This document shows, one piece after another, positions 48,505-57,180 of a stretch of 64,000 nucleotides of DNA. The first letter of the stretch is position 1. Every line of letters begins with the position of its first letter. A program made the translations under genes and the position numbers. The stretch spans positions 1,426,001-1,490,000 of the forward strand of contig NC_044024.1 of NCBI RefSeq assembly GCF_900496995.4. The letters are read 5' to 3'. The notes under the pieces are model-generated. The model worked only from the letters and a program-made list of their open reading frames with translations. It was not told the DNA's origin and made no database searches. The DNA is from Aquila chrysaetos chrysaetos. Its lineage: Eukaryota; Chordata; Aves; Accipitriformes; Accipitridae.

Positions 48505-48570
48505 ACCGGACGATCCTCGGGAGGCGCCTATATAAACGGAGAGATCAGAATACACCAAAAACATCTGAAA
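48505..48570 (+). promoter_or_regulatory. Orphan core-promoter-like TATA element
   Basis: GGCGCCTATATAAACGG at about 48,524-48,540 combines a TATATAAA box with GGCGCC directly upstream. That is six of seven positions of the TFIIB recognition element. The surroundings are GC-rich and no recognised gene starts downstream. Chance occurrence is quite possible. Confidence 0.22.
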
Positions 48571-50801
48571 AGCATCAAGTCTCTCTCTGCGGTCTGCTTT
48601 CCATTCGGGGAGGCTGCTGCCAGGTTACATGGACCCGCTGGTATGCACGCCTGTGGCCACGAGGCCAGAGGTGGCCCGGGAAGCCTTTGCTCTGATCTCC
48701 CCGTCCAAAACAGCCCGACCCTCCCCTGCAGCACAGGGATGCTGCGGGGTGTGCGGCGTGAGAGGTGATGCTGCAGCCCCAGCGCAGGGACCTGCGCCCC
48801 GAGCACGCATCTGCCCTGCATCCGACGGCACCTCCGGCAGCCTCAGCCGGTGTCCCGGGCATCCCGGGGGCTGCACGGTCCCTGCCTGCCCGGGCTGCTC
48901 CTGCTCTGCGTTCCCCACGCCGGGGCTCAGCCCGAGCCCTGCAGCAGCCCAGCTTGATGCCCCATCTCCAGTCAAGCCTCGTCTCAAACCGGCGCTGGAA
49001 GTGCTGCAGATCTGCTATTCCCTGGTCACCCACCACCGAGGCGGTTTGAGCTTCCCATCATTTAACCAGGTTGTACAGGTGCTTCCCATACGGGCTGCCC
49101 CTTCCACGGAGCAGAGCAGGCACTCGTGAGGTGCCACCCTGGCCATGCCACCCCGCGGGCCGGCTCCTGCACCCCAGCATCCAGCCTCCCCGCAGCCGCG
49201 GCTCGGGGCGCGCAGCCGTTGCAAACACTCCGGCTCTGCTGACCTGGCAGCTGCTTCAGACCCGAGTGGGATCCAGCCAAGGGCGAGTTAATAAACTTGA
49301 CAGAAAGCTCCTTTATGTTAAATAATTAAAATAACTTATCCAGGCCTGATGGACGTCCAAAAACATCAGCAGCTTTGCAGCTGTAATGAACTTTCCAGAT
49401 CTGGAGGCTCCCGGGCGAGATCCTGCCGATCCCCCTCGCTACCAGCCGGCCCTTTTGGGAGCAGAGCCGCCACGTGCTCACGTGCCCTCGGCTCCCGTGT
49501 CCCCGTGGGCACCGGCACCCGCGGCTCGATGTCCTCTCCCCACCACAGCCAGGGGCGAGGATGCTCCCAAGCAAAGCCCTTCCCAGCCCGGGTGCTTTTG
49601 CAGGACCTTGCACCGGGGTGCGAGCAGGAGGGGAGCGTGGCGGCTCCCCCAAGCCCCCCGCAATGGGGATGATGCCTCACGGGACCCCCCTCCGCAGCAG
49701 CCTCGGGACTCGCAGGGGTAGGGGAGATCCCGCGGGTCCGAGAGGGTCTGTCCCACCAGGCCCCGCTGTGGGTGTCCCTGAGCCCGTGCCGGGTCCCCGG
49801 CTGGACCCAGCCGGAGCAGCCCCGGAGCCGGGGGAACCTGCTGCGCTCCCGCTCCCCAGCCGGGTGCCAGGTTACGGAACCTGTTAAAGTACTTTTCTCC
49901 TTCTCTGGCAGGTCCGAGCAAGTTTGGCGCTTACAGTTTTACCCTTTGGGCATCAGGGACCAGAGAAGCTGTTTAAAATTAAAAGCATTATTTAATTCAC
50001 ACTGGGATCAAAGCATGCAGAGAAGAAGGGTTTTCAAACCAGCAAACCACATATAAGCACGTCTGTCACACCCAAAGGCCCGCTCCCCCCACCCTGACCC
50101 CGATCCCAAGCAGCCCCTGCTCGCTCCTACAGACACCTTGGCACGGTCCCCGTGGCTCGGGCTGCGCCCCAAGCACCTCCGAACCAGCCTGCTGCGTTTG
50201 ATCTCCTCGGCCCACCTTGTCTCTCACCCCTTGCACGCTGGCCAAGAAGAAGTTCATTCTCCACCCTCTCTTGGTGCCTCGGCCTCATTTTTCCTCTGAG
50301 ACCCCATAAACCCGACCCATCCCTTCCTGCATCCCCGCAGTAACCGTGCAATCCAGCATCCACAACCCCTGATGGGACAACCTGGCTTGGTGCAGACTTG
50401 GTTTACACCAGGCAGGCAGAGCTTCGACTCCTCCGTCCTCTCCTAGAGCAACTGCTGGGCAAGCTAGAGGGAAGCTGGCCTTGCTCCCCTCCTCTGGGTG
50501 CACCCCGATTTTCCCCTTGCCTCTTTGTGGAGGAGGGTCATTCCTACCAGCACATCACAAAGAGCCTTCCTCCTCCTCTGGGCTGGAGACTGGCGAGGCC
50601 GTGGTGCCCCAGCCTCCCCACCACCGTGCCAGTCCCCTGGGATCTGCAGGGAGGGGGCACCCAGAGGCTGCAGCCTCTGCCCAGGACCTCAGTGGCCGGC
50701 ACTCACACTCCCGCATCATCTTGAGCCCAGCCTGGCTGGCAGGCGACATCTTCCCCATCATCCTGCTCCATCCCCGGCACACATCCCACCTCCCATGTCC
50801 T

Positions 50802-50830
50802 GCATCCCGCATCCAGCATCCCGCATCCCA
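50802..50830. repeat. Short heptameric tandem repeat (GCATCCC)n
   Basis: Four degenerate copies of GCATCCC/GCATCCA in a C-rich stretch. Translated in the plus frame it gives a low-complexity Pro/His/Ala/Ser run. Confidence 0.6.
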
Positions 50831-51189
50831 CATTCTACGTCCCAGACCCACACCAGCAATGAGGACGACATGTAACCGCTCCACCACTGCCCTTCCCCGG
50901 GATCTTCCTTCTTCAGCTGTCCCAGGCTCCCCGAGTTGCCTTCATGCTACCGCTATCCCATGCTGCCGGACTGCCGCCCCCGGGAGAGGCAATCCTCGGA
51001 CGAGGCATCAGCTGTAGCCAAGGGAACCAGGGATGCAGGGAGAGAGGGCAGGGGAGCCGTCCTGTCCCTGCAGCAAAAAGGTGTCCAAAGTCCACCTAAA
51101 TCAGAAATATGGGCTCCAGGCTGAGTAACGCGGCCGAACCAACCCATCGAGCGTTTCCCATCCACACCCCACTTCTCATTCGTAACGTA

Positions 51190-51220
51190 TTGCATTGCGT
51201 GGTACTTTATAGCAATGCAA
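51190..51220. other. Perfect 9-bp inverted repeat
   Basis: TTGCATTGC at 51,190-51,198 and its exact reverse complement GCAATGCAA at 51,212-51,220 are separated by 13 bases. It lies in an AT-rich islet. It could be a small stem-loop or two opposed C/EBP- or POU-like half sites. Confidence 0.6.
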
Positions 51221-51643
51221 AGTGCCCTATGAAAGCTGGTTATAAAAAGCAAGAGCAATGACTGTGGTAGAGCCCATTTTGGAGCCAGCAAAAGCACCAT
51301 CTGTTAAGGATTTATTACCATCCCATTTCCTAAAATGACTTTTTAATAACTTATCAAATGAAGGTACATTGAGGAATGACTAAATAAATATCAGTCACTA
51401 GGTGGGACGAGTATCACTGTCCTGCCCCATCCACACACAGCTCCTGCGAGGCTCTGCCTGCTCCCGAGTGCAGGAGCAGCCCCTCGAGCTCCTGGGGGAT
51501 GGCGACCACCGGGCACACCGCGAGCCCGGGGGCCGTGCCGGCACGGCGGCTGCGCAGGCAGCTCTGCTCTTGGGAGCAAGGCAGGTGGGCATTCGCCCCG
51601 GGGGAGCTGGTGGCCTCCGAGAAGCCTCCAGCAGCAGGGACAG

Positions 51644-51690
51644 AGTCACAGAATCATAGAACCATTTAGGCTGGAAAAGACCTTTAAGAT
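51644..51690 (-). mobile_element. CR1 LINE 3'-end fragment
   Basis: The plus strand shows CACAGAATCATAGAACC followed by TTTAGGCTGGAAAAGACC and TTTAAGATCA. This is the reverse complement of the classic avian CR1 3' end, whose sense strand finishes in ATTCTATGATTCTGTG-type words. Only about 50-60 bp of recognisable element remain before the match dissolves into a short tandem repeat. It is the main reason for calling the genome avian. Confidence 0.85.
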
Positions 51691-51752
51691 CAACCGTATC
51701 CATCAAGTATCCAACCGTACCCATCTGTGTCCAACCCTAAGTCCATCGAGTC
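51691..51752. repeat. Imperfect 20-21 bp tandem repeat, three units, abutting the CR1 fragment
   Basis: Units start at 51,691 (CAACCGTATCCATCAAGTAT), 51,712 (CAACCGTACCCATCTGTGTC) and 51,732 (CAACCCTAAGTCCATCGAGT). The first unit grows out of the CR1 phrase AAGATCAACC, so the array seems to be a local expansion of CR1 sequence. Confidence 0.7.
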
Positions 51753-51759
51753 ACTGGGG

Positions 51760-53650
51760 CCATGTGAGCTGCTGCAGGTATTAGACAACAAGCTCCAAAT
51801 TTTCAATGCTGACCAAAACAAACCCAACAGCTCCCTCCGACACCAGCAGGAAAAGCCGGCAATGAACTGCATCAGCAAACTTGTCCCAGATCTCTGCAGA
51901 CCAGGCTGCGATTTCAGAAGACAACGTGGGGCAGCAAAAAAGCACACAGGAGACAGCCGGGTTTCCATAGGAAAAAAACCCTTTTATTTAACAATATATC
52001 AGGTTCCATCACGGCTCCATGGAGTTCAGATGCCACAGAGCTGGTTACCGATGCCGATGATATGCTACTGGGCGGGAGAGCTGGGGAGAAGGCGAAAGGA
52101 ATCAAAAAGAGGAACATGACACGAAGAAACAAAAGTCTGCGGCGCCGGGGAGAGCGGCCGACGGGACCCCGGCGCCCGGCACCACCGGAGCCCCACCGGC
52201 AGCCGAGGACGATCAACCAGCGCGGGATTGCCGAGCCCTGCTCCGGGACGTGCCCCCTGCAGCAGCCCGGGGAGGCGCTGGCACAGAGGGTCCTTGCTCC
52301 CTCCGTGCCACGGCCGAAGCCCCGGCGTCCCCCCGCACCGCCAAGCTGCGCGGTGCCCAAACCGCTCCAGGCGCTCGCCAGCGGCAATTCCCGGCCCTCG
52401 GCCAAAGCCCGCCATCCCGCGTGCCCTGCGCCGGCAGCGGGACCGGCCACATCCAGGCTCCAAGCCCGAATCCACCTCTCGGCTAACGGCAGCAGAGGAC
52501 GGACAGGGAAAACCTCGCAGCCTGGACGTTCCGGCGGTGCCGGCACCGCGGCAAAGGCAGCCGGGCACGGGGTCGGGGCAGCGGCCCCGCGGCTGGTTGA
52601 TCGCGTGACGCGGGGCCGCCCGGGAACGCGGGGACTTTTCCCACCTCGGGACGCGGGACCGTGGCGAGGGCGCGGATGCGACGCCGTGGGATGGAGACGT
52701 GGTCACAGCTCTGAAATGTGGGAGCGCGCGACGCGGGTGTGCTGGTGCGCGGTGTGGCCGGGAGGGAGGGAGGACCAGCCCTGCTCCAGCACCTCCAAAT
52801 ACCCCCCCCAGGGGCAGCGGAGGCTGCGGCAGCCCCCCCTCACCCTCTGCTGATATAATGCAGATTCACGGGCAACTGCCCGGCTCCTGTGAGCAAGTGG
52901 GACGACAGGGAGCTCCCGGCTGCCCACGGGGAAATGCCAGGCATGCCGGTGACACCGGAGATGGCTTCGGTGGGCACGGGGACCCCTGGCACTGCCCTGT
53001 ATAAAACGTGGGGGCTGCTGAAGAGGAGCGAGCCGCCCCCGGCCCGGGCAACAAGCAGAGATCGGGCTACCGTGTGCTTGCGGTTGGCAACTGGAAGATA
53101 GGGATAGCTGGGGAAAGGGATCTGCAACAGCAGCAGCTCCGCGGGTCTGGAAAAGCGGATCAGGATCTCGGGATGCTGCATTGAGTTACACATCCCGAGG
53201 TTCAGGTTTTTTTGGTTAAAGACAAAAAAGGAGATAAATTTGATGCTCCTTTTGTTCACCTTGTGCTACCGAGCCTCTTGCCTGTGCTCAGGCCGGGGCT
53301 GAAAGCTCTGCCCGGACCCAGGACGGCCAGAAACTCGCTGGGAAAAAGCCAAGTCTGACCCTGCCGCGAGTGCCGGCGCTGTGCCGGCGGCAAAGGGCAC
53401 GACCAGCCCCGCTGTGCCGCGCTGGGGGCAGAACCGGTGCTCCTGGCCTCGATCTCTGCTTGGGGCCTGGCAGATCTTGCATTATATCAAGGGCATGGCC
53501 CCTTACCCCATCTCGACCCCCCCAGGGGGGACCGAGCCCCCCCCCGCAGCCATTCTGCCCGGCAGCACCCGCACACCAGCACAGCCCCGCGGAGCAGCTC
53601 CGGGGCTGAGCGCAGTATGACAATGTTTTACACCCGTTCTTGTGGTTAAA
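51760..53650. other. Non-coding interval with a CpG-island-like core
   Basis: Bases 51,760-52,060 are ordinary sequence, with a minus-strand AATAAA at 51,983-51,988 that could be a far-distal polyadenylation signal. About 52,130-52,740 is the most CpG-dense run in the window (GGCGCC, CCGGCG and similar words in nearly every line). 52,840-53,640 is mixed, with a TATAAAA at about 53,000. The open frames here (263 codons plus, 210 and 213 codons minus) overlap one another and carry no recognisable domain. Confidence 0.45.
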
Positions 53651-53655
53651 ATTTC

Positions 53656-53680
53656 TTTTTTTTTTTTCTTTTTTTTTTTT
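53656..53680. repeat. T-rich tract at the inferred EFNB1 3' end
   Basis: Twenty-five bases of T with a single interrupting C on the plus strand, hence A-rich in the transcript sense. It lies immediately past the inferred distal 3' end, so an oligo-dT primer could anneal here and give a false transcript end. Confidence 0.8.
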
Positions 53681-53800
53681 AGTTCTCATTTGTTTTTCTA
53701 AGAAAAAGCAACCAGAAAATAATTCAGAGTTTATACAAAACATCTTTACATTATTTCTTCCAAAAAAGACTAGTATTTACACAAACAAAATGGGGGGGAC

Positions 53801-53820
53801 AAAAAAAAAAAAAAAAAAAA
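53801..53820. repeat. A20 homopolymer in EFNB1 3' UTR
   Basis: Twenty consecutive A on the plus strand (U20 in the transcript), preceded by a G7 run at 53,792-53,798. It lies about 120 bases upstream, in transcript sense, of the A-rich tract at 53,656-53,680. Confidence 0.9.
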
Positions 53821-54381
53821 GAAAAAACCAACCAAACTTCAATGCTTTCAATGAAAAGAACCGAAGGGACACACTCCGTTTCAGGACCCAGCAGACCGAG
53901 GTGCTCAGCAAAAACCAAGAGTTCCGATTTCACCCTTTCTTCACATATTTACAAGGTTTCTCAGCTGCCCCCAGCAGCAGGAGTGAAGCTGATGGGAGCT
54001 GCTGAGCCTCAGCCCAGCTGGGGACAGCCACCGTGCCGGGGAAGAGCCACCGTGGGAAACCACCCAGGGCCATCAGTTTGCTTTTGGTACAACCCATGGC
54101 CAGACTCCTTCCCTTCTCCTCTAAAAACAAACCAAAACTAAATCATTTTCCAACCGCCTCCTCCACGCCAGCCGCTGCTCTCCGGGCTGCGGGGAGAAGC
54201 TCCCCATCGATAAAGCATCCTTCACCACTGCCACCACCATCACCACCGCCCAACCGCGGCTCTGCTCGCTTCAGGAACTGCAGGTCATGATTTTGCAGAT
54301 GGAAGAGGGCACCGGTGAGGGAAAAGGGGGATTTTCTTTAAGACACAATTTTCTGTGATTTCTGAGAGCAGACCCCGTCCC

Positions 54382-54425
54382 CCGGCAGGGAACGGGGGTC
54401 CCGGCAGGGAATGGGGGTCCCGGCT
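54382..54425. repeat. 19-bp direct repeat (two units plus a partial third)
   Basis: CCGGCAGGGAACGGGGGTC at 54,382-54,400 is repeated with one change at 54,401-54,419, and a degraded third copy begins at 54,420. It is G-rich on the plus strand. Confidence 0.8.
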
Positions 54426-54739
54426 GGGGCGGCTCCCGGCCCTTCAGCAGCAGCCCGGGGTGGGCAGCGCTGGCATGGATGCCGTGGAGGAAAGGGGGCT
54501 GAAAGGTGCTACACGGGGGGCCGGGGGAGCGGGGAGAAGGGCTGGGCAGGGGGGAGCACCCACCGCGGCTCTTCTCTCCTGAGGGCAGTAGCCGGTTTAG
54601 GACCCTGGCAGCCGTCCTCACTTCGGGATGCCGAGGGCGGGAGGAGAGCTGGGGCAGCCTGCTCCGCTCCAGCCCAAACTCCTTTTTAGAAAAAAACCAA
54701 AAAAAACCCAAAAAAACCCCAACAACGCGACACCAAGGG

Positions 54740-55850
54740 ATGCTCCCGTCCCGCTCAGGACCGCGGCCAAACCCCCAGTACAGCATCCGAGCCGCCAGGT
54801 TTCCCCGTCCCCTGCTCTGCCCCTCCTGCCCGCTCCTCGTCAAGGCACTTTTGCAGAGCAGCTCCCTCGCTCTTTGGGCACTTCCTAACGCGGGTTTCGA
54901 GGCCCTGGGGACAGGCAAGGACAAACCAGGCCAGGCAACCCCGTGCCACCGCAAACCCACCGCCCGGCAGCGCGGCGAGCCGCCCCGGGGGAGCAGAACC
55001 GCCTGCCCCACGCTTGCTCCCTGAGCAAAAGCAGCTACTTCTGAAAGGAAAAGAAAGCGAGGAAGGAGGGGGCGGCCGCCGGCCCCCAGGCTGGGACAGC
55101 CCGAGGACCGGAGGGCAGCAGGGCACGGCCGCGGGCACCGCCAGCCCCGCCGTGCTCACCGGCATCGGCTACGGTGCCGGCGGGTCCTCCCGGGGAGAGA
55201 AAGCTGGGAACGATCCCGCCAAAGGAGCCCAAGGCTCAACCCCCTCCCAGTTTTGGGCAGGAGATGGGCAAGGCAAGGGCAGGGGGAGCCCGGGCTGCGG
55301 GACCCCCGGGAGGTGGCACGGCCGGGTGATGCTCCCGCGGGCGGCAGGCGCTGCTGGGGACCGGTTCCCGACGGCAGGTCCCGCAGAGGGGCACTGGGTT
55401 GTCCTGGAAAACCAGGCGGGTGGAGAAGCCTTCAGCTCCGCTCCCAACCAAGTCAAGCCCGGTGCTCCAGCCGGCCGGAGGGATACCTCCCGGGGGGCTT
55501 CCAGCTCTGAGCGCTGGCCTCCTCCTGGCACCCCCAGCTCCCCCCCCCCGGCACGGGCTGTGGGTCGGGAACGTTTGTTTTCCAGTTTTCCTTCCCAAGG
55601 AAAGCCACCCGCAGCATCGCCGGCTGGGGTACAGGACCGGGGGCTGCAGCTACCCCCTGCCCTCCCGCCGCCCCCCACTTCGCTTCCAGCAGGCTCAGCC
55701 CCAGCCCAATGGAAACCCTCAGCAAAGGCTTTTCTCTGCAGCGGGGTGCCCTCGGGGGGTCTGGAAGAGCTGCCGGCCGAGGCCGCTGCTCCGCGCGGGG
55801 CCGGAGGAGCACCCGGACTCTCGCGCACTGAATGCTTGAGACATGGTATA
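54740..55850. other. CpG-dense stretch inside the inferred 3' UTR
   Basis: Highly GC-rich with many CG dinucleotides. Long open frames occur on both strands here (for example 55,014-55,886 plus and 55,169-55,828 minus) with Pro/Gly/Arg/Ala composition, which is the mark of GC-rich non-coding DNA. I see no domain in any of them. Confidence 0.4.
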
Positions 55851-55890
55851 GATATATTTTTTTTTTTTCTTTCTTTCTTTTTATAAAGAG
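55850..55890. repeat. T-rich low-complexity tract in EFNB1 3' UTR
   Basis: T-run followed by CTTT units on the plus strand, A-rich on the transcript. It lies just after a TATAAA-like word in the transcript sense and could mark a proximal polyadenylation site or only an internal A-tract. Confidence 0.6.
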
Positions 55891-56080
55891 ACTAAAACAA
55901 GAGTCAACAGCTACGAACACAAAAGTTTAAAAGGGCAGCGGCGGGAGCAGCGGGGTCTGCCCCGCGGCCGGCGGGACGGCGTGCTGGAAGGAGGCGACGG
56001 CGTGTGCCCGAAGGCGGCGGGCGGCGGGCCGGAGTCCCGCCCGGAATTCACAAAAATAAAAATGTTACAAAAAATTAAAA

Positions 56081-56114
56081 TAATTATAATAATAATAATA
56101 GTAGTAGTAGTAAA
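56081..56114. repeat. (TAA)n(TAG)n microsatellite in EFNB1 3' UTR
   Basis: On the plus strand, TAATTATAATAATAATAA passes into four TAG units. In the EFNB1 transcript it would read as UAC repeats followed by UAU repeats, about 600 nt after the stop. It is flanked by an A/T-rich stretch back to 56,047. Confidence 0.8.
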
Positions 56115-56169
56115 TCGGGTTTGCCAGCTTCCTCCCTGCACAGTTGTCTGCATCTTGGCACCTAGGCAG

Positions 56170-57180
56170 AGCATCCTCCTCCTCCCCCCGCGGCTGCTCG
56201 CTCCTCCTCGGACCGAGGCTCCTCGCCGCGGCCCTGGTGTCGGTCCAGGCTCCGGGACCCAAGCGGCGGCCGACGCGGCGCCAGGCGCACGGGCACTTCA
56301 CGCAAGGACGTAGGGGCGACGCAGGGAAATCCCAAAACGAAAAGGGGAGGTGGAGTGTCCGGGATTGCCGGCGGTGTCCGAGCGAGCACGGAAAGGCACG
56401 GCGCCCGCCCCCTGGCCGGCCGCAGTCTGGAGAAGAAGAGGAGGATGCTGAAGGCTCACCCTCGAGTCTCGGGATTACAAAAGCTGAGAACTACAAAACT
56501 AAATACAAAGGGGAGAAATCAGCGCGCGAGCGTGCGAGCGAGCCATCCGCTCTCCAGCGCCGGACCCCGGCGCTCCCCGCGCCGTGCCGTGGGGTTCGTT
56601 TCGCTTCCTCCCTCCCGGCGCCAGACCGCCCGTGGGGAGACCCGGGGGGGGCGGCTGCCCCCCGCGCTCGGCGCTCCCGCGCTCCTGCATCGGCGGCTTG
56701 CCCAGGCTGCTCCTCACACCTTGTAGTAAATGTTGGCTGGGCTCTGGGGGGGCATCTCCTGGACAATGTAGACGGGGTGCCCGTAGTCCCCGCTCACCTT
56801 CTCGTAGTGCGGGCAGTAGTTATTCTCTGTAGTCCGTAAGGGGATGATGATGTCGCTGGGCTCGGAGCCCGCGTTCCCGCTGCATTTCGGGCTGGCCAAG
56901 GTGCTGAGGGACAAGGCTGCGGCTCGCTGCTGCGTGTGCTTCCGGTGCCGCTTGCGGATCTTGATCAGGAGGACGACGAGGAAGATGATGATGAGGATGA
57001 AGATGACGCAGCCGGCGCCGATCGCCGCAAAGACGGCCACCTTGGAGCTCAAGAAGCCGTCGCTGGGACCTTGGGTCTCCTGGCCATCCTGGTTGACGGA
57101 GCCTGCAAGGCGAGGGGAGAGGGGTGTCAGAGCCCGGCGGGCAGCAGCCTGCACCCCGTCCCCGCGCGGGTCGCATCTGT
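56170..57180. other. CpG-dense patch over EFNB1 last exon
   Basis: GC-rich sequence with frequent CG dinucleotides covering the proximal 3' UTR, exon 5 and the start of intron 4. By eye it would meet usual CpG-island criteria. An island at a gene's 3' end is more likely compositional than a promoter. Confidence 0.45.
56714..57102 (-). CDS. EFNB1: EFNB1 (ephrin-B1) last coding exon: stalk end, membrane helix, cytoplasmic tail
   Basis: This is the terminal coding exon of ephrin-B1, a membrane-anchored ligand of EphB receptors that also signals in reverse through its tail. It holds two bases completing a split glycine codon, then 128 codons and a TGA stop. Residues 1-20 are hydrophilic stalk, about 21-48 an uninterrupted hydrophobic helix ([16 protein letters not shown]), and 49-55 the basic stop-transfer RKRHRKH. 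The 80-residue tail has the B-type tyrosine cluster ([22 protein letters not shown]) for SH2 docking and ends in the PDZ ligand YYKV. The segments [18 protein letters not shown] and [13 protein letters not shown] fit ephrin-B1 rather than B2, which I recall has other residues at both places. The acceptor is TTGCAG just above 57,102. The stalk part is about eight residues shorter than in mammals (from memory), while the tail looks nearly invariant. No break is visible. Confidence 0.97.

Larger units (their letters stand above)
44090..51640. other. Intergenic DNA, mostly GC-rich, no gene recognised
   Basis: GC-rich and full of overlapping open frames without domains. AT-rich islets sit at 44,090-44,200 (GCTAATTATC, CTATTAGT), 44,695-44,760 (CATAATTAATGG), 46,830-46,930 (CATAATTAATTTACG), 47,870-47,990, 49,290-49,400 (AAATAATTAAAATAAC), 49,960-50,060 and 51,150-51,400. 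A 10-bp GTACCGGCAC word is repeated at 44,856-44,876. Several islets carry TAATTA homeodomain cores, but nothing else distinguishes them. Confidence 0.5.
53690..56713 (-). other. EFNB1: Probable EFNB1 3' UTR
   Basis: Non-coding sequence directly after the EFNB1 stop. I see no clean AATAAA on the minus strand close to the stop. Two AT-rich tracts could hold the transcript end. One lies near 55,856-55,890, where TTATAAAAAG is followed by a purine/A-rich run, giving a UTR of about 0.85 kb. The other lies near 53,700-53,760, with a TATAAA-type variant signal at 53,730-53,735 just before a long A-rich tract, giving about 3.0 kb. I favour the distal one because 53,690-53,960 reads on the minus strand like a typical AU-rich vertebrate 3' UTR end. 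The middle (54,300-55,850) is GC-rich. The boundary is inferred, not seen. Confidence 0.4.

Noticed and set aside
52062..52853. 263-codon plus-strand open frame over the CpG-dense core
   Set aside because: Two minus-strand frames of over 200 codons overlap it. No protein family is recognisable and the composition alone explains the openness.
56714..57102. EFNB2 or EFNB3 identity
   Set aside because: The segments [18 protein letters not shown] and TTENNYC match ephrin-B1 as I know it. Ephrin-B2 differs at both and ephrin-B3 is more distant.
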